A stretch of 64,000 nucleotides of DNA, from NCBI RefSeq assembly GCF_002277895.1, contig NZ_CP022998.1:3577501-3641500 (forward strand). Reading direction: 5' to 3'. This document shows positions 52,474 through 61,419 of the stretch, one piece after another; position 1 is the stretch's first letter, and each line of letters starts with the position of its first letter. Under the pieces are notes generated by a model. It searched no databases. It had not been told where the DNA came from and saw only the letters and a list, made by a program, of their open reading frames with translations. This stretch comes from Rhizobium sp. 11515TR. Lineage in GTDB: Bacteria > Pseudomonadota > Alphaproteobacteria > Rhizobiales > Rhizobiaceae. Both the position numbers and the translations under genes were made by a program.

Positions 52474-54336
52474 ATGAGCCCGACCTCGCTCCACCCCCTC
52501 ATTAATTTCTCGGCCATTAAATTCTCGGCAAGCCCGGCAGCTGGCCAGGCGCTTGGAGACCTGCCGGCCTGGAAGCTAAGCGATCTCTATCCTTCCTCCA
52601 CGTCCCCCGAGTTCGTCGGAGATCTGGAAAGGGCCGGCAAGATGGCCATTGCCTTCGAGGAAAAATGGAAGGGGAAGCTTACCGATGCCGCCGCCAAGAC
52701 AGGCGACGCCGGCCTCGGCGCGGCCATAAAGGAGTATGAAGCGCTTGACGATATCATGGGCCGTCTCGGCTCGTTCGCCGGGCTCACCTACTTCTCCGAT
52801 ACCATCGATCCGAACAACGGCAAGCTCTATGGCGACGTCCAGGCAAAGCTCACGGACTATTCCTCTCACCTTTTATTCTTCCCGCTGGAGCTGAACCGCA
52901 TCGACGATACGGTGATGGACGCCTGCATGGCGAATGACCCCGCCGCCGGCCATTATCGTCCCTGGATCGTCGACCTGCGCAAAGACAAGCCGCATCAGCT
53001 CGACGACAGGCTGGAGCAGCTGTTCCTGGAAAAATCCATGACGAGCGCCGCCGCATTCAACCGGTTGTTCGACGAAACGATGGCTGAGCTGCGCTTCGAG
53101 ATCGACGGCGAGAAGCAGCCGCTGGAAGTCGCCCTGAACCTGCTGCAGGAGCAGGACCCCGAAGTGCGCCGCAAGGCAGCAATGGCGCTTGCCGAAACCT
53201 TCAAGGCGAACCTGCGCACCTTCACGCTGATTACCAATACACTCGCCAAGGACAAGGAAATCGCCGACCGCTGGCGGGGCTTCGAGGATATTGCCGACAG
53301 CAGGCATCTCGCCAACCGCGTCGAGCGCGAGGTGGTGGATGCGCTGGCGGCCGCCGTACGCGAGGCCTATCCGCGGCTTTCGCATCGCTATTATAAGATG
53401 AAGGCCAAGTGGCTCGGCATGGACCAGATGAACTTCTGGGACCGCAACGCGCCGCTGCCGGAAACGCCCAACGCGCTGATCCCCTGGAAGGACGCGAAGG
53501 AAACGGTTCTTTCTGCCTACGGCAATTTCGCGCCGGAAATGGCCGCGATCGCCAAGCGCTTCTTCGACGAGGAATGGATCGACGCGCCGGTGCGTCCGGG
53601 CAAGGCGCCGGGCGCCTTCGCGCATCCGACCGTGCCGTCGGCTCACCCCTACGTGCTGGTCAATTACATGGGCAAGCCGCGCGATGTCATGACGCTGGCG
53701 CATGAGCTCGGCCATGGCGTGCATCAGGTGCTGGCCGGAGGCCAGGGCGCACTGATGTGCCAGACGCCTTTGACTCTAGCCGAGACAGCCTCCGTTTTCG
53801 GCGAGATGCTGACCTTCCGCGCGCTGCTCGACAAGACCACCGACAAGCGCGAGCGCAAGGCGATGCTCGCCCAGAAGGTCGAGGACATGATCAACACCGT
53901 CGTCCGCCAGATCGCCTTCTATGAATTCGAGCGCAAGGTTCATACCGCCCGCAAGAATGGCGAGCTGACGTCGGACAATATCGGCGAGCTGTGGCTCTCG
54001 GTGCAGGCGGAAAGCCTCGGGCCTGCGATCAAGATCTCCGAGGGTTATGAGACCTATTGGGCCTATATCCCCCATTTCATCCACTCGCCATTCTACGTCT
54101 ATGCCTATGCCTTTGGCGACTGCTTGGTGAACTCGCTCTATGCCGTCTACCAAAACGCCGAAAAGGGCTTCCAGGAAAAGTATTTCGAGCTCCTGAAGGC
54201 CGGCGGTACCAAGCACCATGCCGAACTTTTGAAGCCTTTCGGCCTCGACGCAACCGATCCGTCGTTCTGGAGCAAGGGCCTGTCGATGATCGAAGGGCTG
54301 ATCGACGAGCTGGAAGCGTTAGATAAGGGTGCCTGA
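52474..54336 (+). CDS. pepF: Oligoendopeptidase F (M3B family)
   Basis: A 620-residue zinc metallopeptidase of the cytoplasm. The zinc motif is HELGH with His410, Glu411 and His414, followed by the GluTAxxxGEML-like segment ETASVFGEMLTF that supplies the third ligand. N-terminal helical lobe and length match PepF. ATG 52474 has GAGGAAA upstream; the frame is open back to 52315 but those residues do not fit. It cleaves peptides of about 7 to 17 residues in characterised members. pabB starts 25 bases after it. Confidence 0.92.
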   Translation: MSPTSLHPLINFSAIKFSASPAAGQALGDLPAWKLSDLYPSSTSPEFVGDLERAGKMAIAFEEKWKGKLTDAAAKTGDAGLGAAIKEYEALDDIMGRLGSFAGLTYFSDTIDPNNGKLYGDVQAKLTDYSSHLLFFPLELNRIDDTVMDACMANDPAAGHYRPWIVDLRKDKPHQLDDRLEQLFLEKSMTSAAAFNRLFDETMAELRFEIDGEKQPLEVALNLLQEQDPEVRRKAAMALAETFKANLRTFTLITNTLAKDKEIADRWRGFEDIADSRHLANRVEREVVDALAAAVREAYPRLSHRYYKMKAKWLGMDQMNFWDRNAPLPETPNALIPWKDAKETVLSAYGNFAPEMAAIAKRFFDEEWIDAPVRPGKAPGAFAHPTVPSAHPYVLVNYMGKPRDVMTLAHELGHGVHQVLAGGQGALMCQTPLTLAETASVFGEMLTFRALLDKTTDKRERKAMLAQKVEDMINTVVRQIAFYEFERKVHTARKNGELTSDNIGELWLSVQAESLGPAIKISEGYETYWAYIPHFIHSPFYVYAYAFGDCLVNSLYAVYQNAEKGFQEKYFELLKAGGTKHHAELLKPFGLDATDPSFWSKGLSMIEGLIDELEALDKGA

Positions 54337-54361
54337 CACCCAACCGCTGAAGAAGTGCTCA

Positions 54362-55522
54362 ATGGCCGACGCCATACCCTACGTCCTCTTCAGGGACGAC
54401 AGCACAGGACAGGTGATGATCTTTGCCGAACCGGTCGAGATCATCACGGCTCATACGCGGGCTGACTTCTTCGATGCGCTCGACCGCATGGAAAAGGCCA
54501 AACGACTGGGACAATGGCTTGCCGGCTATATGGCTTATGAAGCCGGCCATCTCTTCGAGGAAAAGCTCGCATCCTTCGCCGAGGAAAGCAGGGAAACGCC
54601 GCTCCTCTGCTTTGGCGTTTTCGACGGCCCTGCCGCCGATGGTCATCCGCTGGGCCGACCGGTACAGCGCTCGGAAAACCAGGAGTTTATCACAGAGCCA
54701 AAAGCGGCCTGGAATTTCGAGACCTATAGGGAGAGGTTCGACAGGCTGCACCAGCATTTGCGCCTGGGCGACTGCTATCAGGCAAACCTCACCATGCCGA
54801 TCCATGCCCGCTGGAACGGCGATCCCCGCGCTGCCTTCTGGTCTCTGATCGAACGGCAGCCGGTGAAATACGGCGCATTGGTCGATCTCGGCGGGCCGAT
54901 CATCCTCTCGCGCTCGCCGGAGCTTTTCTTCCGCACGGACGAGGACGGCTGGATCGAGACGCATCCGATGAAGGGCACAGCCAGGCGCGGCGCGAATGCT
55001 GCCGAGGACGAGCGCATCATCGCCGCCATGCTCGCCGACGAGAAAACGCAGGCCGAAAACCGCATGATCGTCGACTTGCTTCGCAACGATATCTCCCGCA
55101 TCACTGAGGTGGGCACGCTGGACGTGCCAAAACTCTTCGAAATCGAGACCTATCCCACGCTTCATCAGATGGTGAGCCACGTGCAGGCGAAGCTTCTGCC
55201 GGGCATATCGATCCGCGAGATCCTTGCCGCGCTCTTTCCTTGCGGCTCGATCACCGGCGCACCCAAAATGCGGGCGATGGAAATCCTGCATGACCTCGAA
55301 GACGGCCCGCGCGACGCCTATTGCGGCGCGATCGGCATGATCTCGCCTGGCGGCGCCATGCGCTTTTCGGTGTCGATACGCACGATCACGCTTTTCGAAG
55401 ACGGCCGCGCGGTGTTCAATGTCGGCGGAGGCATCGTCTTGGATTCGACGGCGGAAGCTGAATATGAGGAATGCCTCCTCAAGGCACGCTTCGCCGTGGG
55501 GGACCGATGGATCGACCGGTAG
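54362..55522 (+). CDS. pabB: Aminodeoxychorismate synthase component I
   Basis: It converts chorismate to 4-amino-4-deoxychorismate for folate, with ammonia from a glutaminase partner encoded elsewhere. The 386-residue protein is the short form: YMAYEAGHLFEE near the N terminus, HPMKGTARRG with the catalytic Lys, MIVDLLRNDISR, FPCGSITGAPKMRAM and GGGIVLDSTAEAEYEE. ATG 54362 is used. Its last 16 bases overlap the class IV aminotransferase gene. Confidence 0.93.
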   Translation: MADAIPYVLFRDDSTGQVMIFAEPVEIITAHTRADFFDALDRMEKAKRLGQWLAGYMAYEAGHLFEEKLASFAEESRETPLLCFGVFDGPAADGHPLGRPVQRSENQEFITEPKAAWNFETYRERFDRLHQHLRLGDCYQANLTMPIHARWNGDPRAAFWSLIERQPVKYGALVDLGGPIILSRSPELFFRTDEDGWIETHPMKGTARRGANAAEDERIIAAMLADEKTQAENRMIVDLLRNDISRITEVGTLDVPKLFEIETYPTLHQMVSHVQAKLLPGISIREILAALFPCGSITGAPKMRAMEILHDLEDGPRDAYCGAIGMISPGGAMRFSVSIRTITLFEDGRAVFNVGGGIVLDSTAEAEYEECLLKARFAVGDRWIDR

Positions 55523-56148
55523 AGGATTTTTCCCTGATCGAGACGCTGCGCTACGAGCCGGAAGCCGGCTTCGTTCGTCTGCGTCTGCATCTTGCGCGGC
55601 TGCAACGCTCCGCCCGCCGCCTCGGCTTTTCCGCGCCGCAGAACGTGCTTGGCAAGCTGGAGCACGCGGTCGCCGATGCCGCCGCACCCTTGAGAGTTCG
55701 CCTCGCTCTGGATCGCAAAGGGCAAACGGAAGTGACGACGGCGCCGTTTGCCCCGCTTTTGCCTGATACCGTCTGGCGCTTGCGTATCGCTGCGACCCGG
55801 CTCGGTTCCTCCGACAAGTTGCTGCGTTTCAAAACCACGCGACGAGGCATCTATGAAGCAGCCCGCGCGGAATATCGGCCAGACGAGGCAGACGAAGTCC
55901 TGCTTCTCAATGAAAAGGACGAGGTTTGCGAGGGAACGATCACCTCGGTCTTCCTCGAGGATAGCGCGGACCTGCTCCTCACCCCGCCCATATCATCCGG
56001 TCTGCTTGCAGGCGTCCTGCGCACCGAGCTCATCTGCCAGCGCAAGGCCCGGGTCGGCCGCATCCGGCTCGACGAGCTGAAAGACTGCCCCCTTTATGTC
56101 GGCAACTCCCTGCGCGGCCTGATCCGCGCACAACTTCTGCGGAATTGA
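55507..56148 (+). CDS. pabC: Class IV aminotransferase, probable aminodeoxychorismate lyase
   Basis: A 213-residue fold-type IV PLP protein. LIETLRYEPEAGFVRLRLHLARL starts the domain; KTTRRGIYEAARAEY contains the likely PLP Lys and NEKDEVCEGTITSVFLE is the family's E-G-T-xT/S-N-type loop. Coupling to pabB by a 16-base overlap supports a PabC role, releasing pyruvate to give 4-aminobenzoate. It is shorter than E. coli PabC. The start ATG 55507 has GTGGGGGA upstream. Confidence 0.87.
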   Translation: MDRPVEDFSLIETLRYEPEAGFVRLRLHLARLQRSARRLGFSAPQNVLGKLEHAVADAAAPLRVRLALDRKGQTEVTTAPFAPLLPDTVWRLRIAATRLGSSDKLLRFKTTRRGIYEAARAEYRPDEADEVLLLNEKDEVCEGTITSVFLEDSADLLLTPPISSGLLAGVLRTELICQRKARVGRIRLDELKDCPLYVGNSLRGLIRAQLLRN

Positions 56149-56153
56149 TTGAA

Positions 56154-56438
56154 ATGTTCATCCTCTCGCTCACCTACCTCAAGGGTAATGACGAAGCCGA
56201 CAAGCACATGGAGCCGCATATGGCCTGGGTGAAGGAAGGCTATGCCAGGGGCTGGTTCCTCGCTTCCGGCCGTAAGGTGCCGCGCACAGGCGGCGTCATC
56301 TTCGCCCGTGGCGAGCGGGCGGAACTGGAGGCCTATGTCGCTGCCGACCCCTTCACCATCCACGGCGTCGCCATTTACGAAGTCCAGGAAATCGCTCTGA
56401 CCACGGTTACCGACGGATTGGAAAGCCTGAAGGCCTAA
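56154..56438 (+). CDS. YciI-family protein
   Basis: A 94-residue ferredoxin-like protein of the YCII family. MFILSLTYLKGNDEADKHMEPHMAW and FLASGRKVPRTGGVIFARG carry the conserved His/Asp pair that forms the proposed active site in YciI. It starts five bases after pabC and ends the operon. A second, distant YCII protein is at 19516. A folate link is suggested only by position. Confidence 0.9.
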   Translation: MFILSLTYLKGNDEADKHMEPHMAWVKEGYARGWFLASGRKVPRTGGVIFARGERAELEAYVAADPFTIHGVAIYEVQEIALTTVTDGLESLKA

Positions 56439-56616
56439 GCGGCGGAAGGCGCTTGCCTTCCGCTCCATTCCCTTTATGTCAGCGAAAACCAACCCTGAGA
56501 GCAACAAACTCGTCGCATATGGCGTGTATGTTGGCCTCGACTTGACTTTGGCCGGCTAACCCTCAACAGCTCTTTATTGTGACATCAAATTATGATTAGA
56601 GCCGCTCACCTCGCGT

Positions 56617-56654
56617 TTTCGCGCAAACTCTGCCAGCGCTTTCGCGCAAACTCT
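56617..56654 (+). repeat. 15-base direct repeat before hss
   Basis: TTTCGCGCAAACTCT occurs at 56617-56631 and again at 56640-56654, starts 23 bases apart (about two helical turns), and the second ends 50 bases before the hss start. It may be a regulator site or a local duplication. Confidence 0.7.
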
Positions 56655-56704
56655 AATTGAATTTCGTGAACCGAACGGCGTCCCGCCTTTCGAAGGAGAA
56701 AAGA

Positions 56705-58156
56705 ATGACGAAACAAAACTATCCGGTATATGCCGAAATTACCGGTCCGATCGTAATGATCGGCTTTGGCTCCATTGGCCGTGGCACCCTGCCCCTGATC
56801 GAGCGCCATTTCAAATTCGACAAGAGCCGGATGGTCGTCATCGACCCGCAGATGGATGCCGAGCACCTGGCGATCCTGGAAAAGCATGGCGTCCGCCATA
56901 TCCAGGCCCATGTCACCAAGGACAATTACAAGGATCTGCTGAAGCCGCTCCTGACGGAAGGCGGCGGCCAGGGCTTCTGCGTCAATCTCTCGGTCGATAC
57001 CGGCTCGCTCGACCTGGTCAAGCTGTGCCGCAAGCTCGACGTGCTCTATATCGACACCGTCGTCGAGCCCTGGCTCGGCTTCTACTTCGACAAGAACCTA
57101 AAGAACGCCGACCGCACCAACTATGCCCTGCGCGAAACCATGCGCAAAGAGAAGGAAAAGAACCCGGGCGGCACGACGGCGGTTTCGACCTGCGGCGCCA
57201 ATCCGGGCATGGTCTCCTGGTTCGTCAAGCAGGCGCTCGTCAACCTCGCCAAGGATATCGGCCTGAAGTTCGAAGAGCCGGATCAGCACGATCGCGAAGG
57301 CTGGGCCAAGCTGATGAAAAAGGTCGGCGTCAAGGGCGTTCACATCGCCGAGCGCGACACACAGCGCACCAAGCATCCGAAGCCGCTCAACGTCTTCTGG
57401 AACACCTGGTCCGTCGAAGGCTTCATCTCCGAAGGTCTGCAGCCGGCCGAGCTCGGCTGGGGCACGCATGAAGAATGGATGCCGAAGAACGCCAAGAAGC
57501 ACAAGAAGGGCTGCAAGGCTGCCATCTATCTGGAACAGCCGGGCGCCAACACCCGTGTACGCACCTGGTGCCCGACCCCTGGCCCGCAATACGGCTTCCT
57601 GGTGACCCACAACGAATCGATCTCGATCGCCGACTACTTCACGGTCCGCGACAAGGACGGCGAAGTCACCTTCCGTCCGACCTGCCACTATGCCTATCAT
57701 CCGGCCAACGACGCCGTGCTTTCGCTGCACGAAATGTTCGGCAATGGCGGCACGCCGCAGCCGGTTCATCACGTCCTTGACGAAGACGAGCTGGAAGACG
57801 GCATCGACGAACTCGGCGTACTGCTCTACGGCCATGCCAAGAACGCCTATTGGTACGGCTCACGCCTGTCTCTCGAAGAGACGCGCCGCATCGCCCCCTA
57901 CCAGAACGCCACCGGTCTACAGGTGACATCGGCCGTTCTCGCCGGCATGGTCTGGGCTTTGGAAAACCCGAAGGCCGGCATCGTCGAAGCCGACGAAATC
58001 GACTACAAGCGCTGCCTCGAAGTGCAGCTGCCCTATCTCGGCCCGGTCGAAGGTCACTACACCGACTGGACCCCGCTCGATGGCCGCCCGGGCCTCTTTC
58101 CGGAAGACATCGACACCAAGGATCCCTGGCAGTTCCGGAACATTCTGGTTCGCTAA
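56705..58156 (+). CDS. hss: Homospermidine synthase
   Basis: It makes sym-homospermidine from putrescine with NAD, the main polyamine of rhizobia. The 483-residue protein has the Rossmann start IVMIGFGSIGRGTLPLIE, STCGANPGMVSWFVKQAL, NTWSVEGFISEGLQPAELGWGT and YGSRLSLEETRRIAPYQNATGLQV, all typical. AAGGAGAAAAGA precedes ATG 56705; the open frame to 56657 is upstream of that site. A direct repeat lies in its leader and a strong terminator follows. Confidence 0.96.
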   Translation: MTKQNYPVYAEITGPIVMIGFGSIGRGTLPLIERHFKFDKSRMVVIDPQMDAEHLAILEKHGVRHIQAHVTKDNYKDLLKPLLTEGGGQGFCVNLSVDTGSLDLVKLCRKLDVLYIDTVVEPWLGFYFDKNLKNADRTNYALRETMRKEKEKNPGGTTAVSTCGANPGMVSWFVKQALVNLAKDIGLKFEEPDQHDREGWAKLMKKVGVKGVHIAERDTQRTKHPKPLNVFWNTWSVEGFISEGLQPAELGWGTHEEWMPKNAKKHKKGCKAAIYLEQPGANTRVRTWCPTPGPQYGFLVTHNESISIADYFTVRDKDGEVTFRPTCHYAYHPANDAVLSLHEMFGNGGTPQPVHHVLDEDELEDGIDELGVLLYGHAKNAYWYGSRLSLEETRRIAPYQNATGLQVTSAVLAGMVWALENPKAGIVEADEIDYKRCLEVQLPYLGPVEGHYTDWTPLDGRPGLFPEDIDTKDPWQFRNILVR

Positions 58157-58186
58157 GAGTATAATGTCAGCTTGATGCAAGAGCGA

Positions 58187-58215
58187 ATGCCCGCACAGGT
58201 CGTGCGGGCATTTTT
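58187..58215 (+). terminator. Rho-independent terminator of hss
   Basis: ATGCCCGCAC (58187-58196), loop AGGTC, GTGCGGGCAT (58202-58211), then TTTTT. Confidence 0.94.
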
Positions 58216-58335
58216 GTTACGCAAGCCAGATAAATCAAGCAGATCGCCTGGGACGTCTTGCTTTAGCTCGATGGCCGCGCCATCTTCCTTGCAACCGATA
58301 CGCCTTTAGACCGCCTCTATTCGCGGGAGATATTT

Positions 58336-58725
58336 ATGAAGATGAGAACCGTTCTTGCCCTCCTCGCTGCTGCGGCAGCTTTATCTGCCTGCGTGGATTT
58401 TGGCGGCTCCAGACCGCCACCGATGACGATGAATCCGGGCGGCGGCCAGCCGCGCACGAATTCCGTGGAAGGCAGCTGGGCCGATTCGAACGGTTTGAGC
58501 TCGACATTTACCGGCGGCCGCTTCGAAACGCATACGACGGACGGCACGAACCAGCAGATGGCATCCGGAACCTATACGACCGACCCGTCGGGCGTGATCC
58601 AGATCAACCTCTATTCGAACATCAAGCGCACATCGTCGAAGGTCAATTGCTTCCTGGCCAATCCCAGCCAGCTCAACTGCACCTCCGAAACCGGCGGACA
58701 CTTCTCGCTCAATCGCCAGGGCTGA
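58336..58725 (+). CDS. omp10: Outer-membrane lipoprotein, Omp10-like
   Basis: A 129-residue lipoprotein with a lipobox LSAC at residues 16-19. The mature part, EGSWADSNGLSSTFTGGRFET and SSKVNCFLANPSQLNCTS with two conserved Cys, closely follows Brucella Omp10, an outer-membrane lipoprotein. GGGAGAT precedes ATG 58336. Signal peptide and sorting residues suit outer-membrane retention. Its function is not known beyond surface exposure in Brucella. Confidence 0.88.
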   Translation: MKMRTVLALLAAAAALSACVDFGGSRPPPMTMNPGGGQPRTNSVEGSWADSNGLSSTFTGGRFETHTTDGTNQQMASGTYTTDPSGVIQINLYSNIKRTSSKVNCFLANPSQLNCTSETGGHFSLNRQG

Positions 58726-58752
58726 TAAAGGCCTGATGGACGGAAAGGCATC

Positions 58753-59076
58753 ATGCGCGGAATGCTGATCCTCTATCTGGTACTGATCGCAGCATTGCCC
58801 GTCGCCGTTCTGACGACGGTCCTTCCTGCAAATAGTTATCGGCCACAGGGCATCGACGCTTTCGATTGCGATGGCCCCGCGAGCGTCCTCCTTTTTGCCG
58901 TACCGGCTTTGCTCATCTACGGTGCCGGCACTATTCTGCTCTACCGAAATCGGAAACGACGCCTTCATCTTGTCACCGCCCTCTGCTGTGTGCTCGTCTT
59001 CTGCTCTGTCGGCTGGAATGCCGCTGCGGCATTGCGGGAGTCCTATGGTGCAGCCTCCGCCGAAGCCTGCGCCTGA
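58753..59076 (+). CDS. Small multi-helix membrane protein
   Basis: A 107-residue protein with three predicted helices (about 5-22, 43-63, 73-93), the first possibly a signal anchor, and Cys at 39, 78, 79, 84 and 106. A CGGAAAGG site precedes ATG 58753, 27 bases after omp10. I do not recognise a family. The frame and base composition suit a real gene, but the evidence is modest. Confidence 0.6.
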   Translation: MRGMLILYLVLIAALPVAVLTTVLPANSYRPQGIDAFDCDGPASVLLFAVPALLIYGAGTILLYRNRKRRLHLVTALCCVLVFCSVGWNAAAALRESYGAASAEACA

Positions 59077-59223
59077 TCCGGCGGGCCATTTCGCTTCTTT
59101 GTAAAATCCGAATGAAGGCAACAGCTTTTACTTGCGCTCGCCCCGCCGGGATGGAAACATCGGCAGCGGGGGACCGCCTCGGGCATTGGCGGGCCGGATT
59201 GCAATGACCAACAGGAGAGACAG

Positions 59224-61323
59224 ATGAAGCAGCCCTTCGGAGTGGGTCTTTTGGCCGCGACGCTGCTGGCGCTGAGCACCAGCGCCGCCTTCGCGGACTA
59301 TCAGCTCAACATCCTGCACTTCAACGATTTCCATTCGCGCGTGGAGTCGATCAACAAGTTCGACGCGACGTGCTCCGCAGAAGAAGAAGCCAAGAATGAG
59401 TGCTTCGGCGGCGCTGCCCGGCTGAAGACCATCATCGACCAGCGCCGCGCCGCGCTTGCCGGCCAGAACGTCCTCGTCCTCGATGCCGGCGACAACTTCC
59501 AGGGCTCGCTGTTCTACACGACCTACAAGGGTGCTGCCGAAGTCGAGTTCCTCAATGACATGAAGATCGATGCCATGACGGTCGGCAATCATGAGTTCGA
59601 CGATGGCGAAGGCCCGCTTGCCGCTTTCCTCGACAAGGCGCAGTTCCCCGTCGTGACGGCCAATCTGGTGGTCGACGACCAGTCGAAACTCGGCGAACGC
59701 ATCAAGAAGTCGATCGTGCTCGATATCGGCGGCCAGAAGATCGGTATCGTCGGTGCGGTGACGACCGAAACACCGGAACTTGCCTCTCCCGGCCCGCATG
59801 TGAAGATCACCGACGATGCCGCCGCCATCAGTGCCGAAGTCGATGCGCTGAAATCGCAGGGCATCAACAAGATCATCGCGCTCACCCATGTCGGCTATCC
59901 GCGCGATGTCGAGAAGATCGCCAAAATCGCCGGCGTCAGCGTCGTTGTCGGCGGCCACTCGCACACGCTCCTGTCGAATACCGACCCGAAGGCGGCCGGG
60001 CCCTATCCGACCATGGTCGACAATCCGGCCGGCTATAAGGTCCCCGTCGTGCAGGCCGCGTCCTACAGCAAATATCTCGGCGACATCGTCGTCACCTTCG
60101 ACGACAATGGCGCCGTCAAGGACGCCAAAGGCGATCCGATCCTGCTCGATTCCTCCATCAAGCCGGATCCGACGATCCTGGCACGCGTGCAGGAGATGGC
60201 AAAGCCGATCGAGGAACTGCGCAAGAAGGTCATCGGCAATTCGCAAGGACCGATCGAAGGCGCGCGTGAAGTCTGCCGCGTTCGGGAATGCTCGATGGGC
60301 AATCTTGTCGCCGATGCGATGCTTGACCGCACCAAGGCACAGGGCATTTCCATCGCCATCCAGAACGGTGGCGGCCTGCGTGCCTCGATCGCCGCAGGCG
60401 ATGTCAGCATGGGCGACGTGCTGACCGTGCTGCCCTTCCAGAACACGGTGGCAACCTTCCAGCTGACCGGAGCCGACGTGAAAGCGGCACTCGAAAACGG
60501 CCTCAGCCAGATCGATGACGGCGCCGGCCGCTTCCCGCAGGTCGCCGGCCTCAAATACAGCTTCGACAAATCGAAACCGCCGGGCAGCCGTATTGTCTCC
60601 GTCGACGTGCAGGAAGGCACCGAATTCAAGCCGATCGATCCCGAAAAGACCTACGGCGTCGTCAGCAACAACTACATGCGCGCCGGCGGCGACGGCTACG
60701 CCGTCTTCGCCAAGGACGGCAAGAACGCCTACGATTTCGGCCCCAATCTGGAATCGGTGGTCGCCGATTACCTTGGCGCTCACAATCCCTACAAGCCTTA
60801 CACGGATGGCCGCATAACCCAGATAGCCGCGGCAGCGCCGGCTGCACAGCCGGAACCCGCAAAACCGGCGGACGCCACACAGCAGACAGCACCAGCGCAG
60901 ACGCCCGCACCGGCCGCTGGCGATAACGGTGGTGCGTCGTCCGCGACGACCCCTCCGGCCTCCTCGCCTGCCATGGTGACAACGCCAAGCACCACCATGC
61001 CGGCGAACCCGACGGCTACGCCGTCTGCCCCGGCAAAATCGGATCCGGCCTCGACACCCGCCACCTCAGCGCCAGCAGCGGAAACCCCGGCTGCTTCCGC
61101 ACCTGCCGCCACGGCCCCGGCAACAGCCGCGCCGGAAGCCAAGGTCAGCGAACCGCCAAAGACGCCGGCGATCCACGTCGTCGTCGCCGGCGACACGCTG
61201 TGGGATCTTGCCAAGACCTATTACGGCGATGCCAAGCAATGGCACAAACTCGTGGCCGCCAACCGCAATATCAAGCCGCATCATCTGTCGGTCGGCGAAA
61301 AGTTGAAGATTCCGGCCAAGTAA
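59224..61323 (+). CDS. Periplasmic 5'-nucleotidase fused to a LysM domain
   Basis: A 699-residue exported protein. Signal peptide 1-24 (LLAATLLALSTSAAFA). The metallophosphatase domain (about 25-270) has HFNDFHSR, DAGDNFQGSLFY, GNHEFDDG and GGHSHT; the 5'-nucleotidase C-terminal domain (about 310-500) has NGGGLRASI and YMRAGGDGYAVF. A Pro/Ala/Thr-rich linker (about 540-640) leads to a LysM domain (about 650-699, HVVVAGDTLWDLAKTYYG). The LysM would hold the nucleotidase to peptidoglycan. AGGAGAGAC precedes ATG 59224. Confidence 0.93.
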   Translation: MKQPFGVGLLAATLLALSTSAAFADYQLNILHFNDFHSRVESINKFDATCSAEEEAKNECFGGAARLKTIIDQRRAALAGQNVLVLDAGDNFQGSLFYTTYKGAAEVEFLNDMKIDAMTVGNHEFDDGEGPLAAFLDKAQFPVVTANLVVDDQSKLGERIKKSIVLDIGGQKIGIVGAVTTETPELASPGPHVKITDDAAAISAEVDALKSQGINKIIALTHVGYPRDVEKIAKIAGVSVVVGGHSHTLLSNTDPKAAGPYPTMVDNPAGYKVPVVQAASYSKYLGDIVVTFDDNGAVKDAKGDPILLDSSIKPDPTILARVQEMAKPIEELRKKVIGNSQGPIEGAREVCRVRECSMGNLVADAMLDRTKAQGISIAIQNGGGLRASIAAGDVSMGDVLTVLPFQNTVATFQLTGADVKAALENGLSQIDDGAGRFPQVAGLKYSFDKSKPPGSRIVSVDVQEGTEFKPIDPEKTYGVVSNNYMRAGGDGYAVFAKDGKNAYDFGPNLESVVADYLGAHNPYKPYTDGRITQIAAAAPAAQPEPAKPADATQQTAPAQTPAPAAGDNGGASSATTPPASSPAMVTTPSTTMPANPTATPSAPAKSDPASTPATSAPAAETPAASAPAATAPATAAPEAKVSEPPKTPAIHVVVAGDTLWDLAKTYYGDAKQWHKLVAANRNIKPHHLSVGEKLKIPAK

Positions 61324-61345
61324 GACGATTTGTCTCGCTTGCTCC

Positions 61346-61380
61346 AGCCGGTCCGGGCTTTTCCGGGCCGGCTTTTGTTC
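61346..61380 (+). terminator. Terminator of the nucleotidase gene
   Basis: AGCCGG-CCGG (61346-61356) pairs with CCGG-CCGGCT (61363-61373), followed by a short T tail. Confidence 0.75.
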
Positions 61381-61419
61381 TTATGTGAAGTGCTTCGTAT
61401 CTTGAGAGGAATTCAATCG

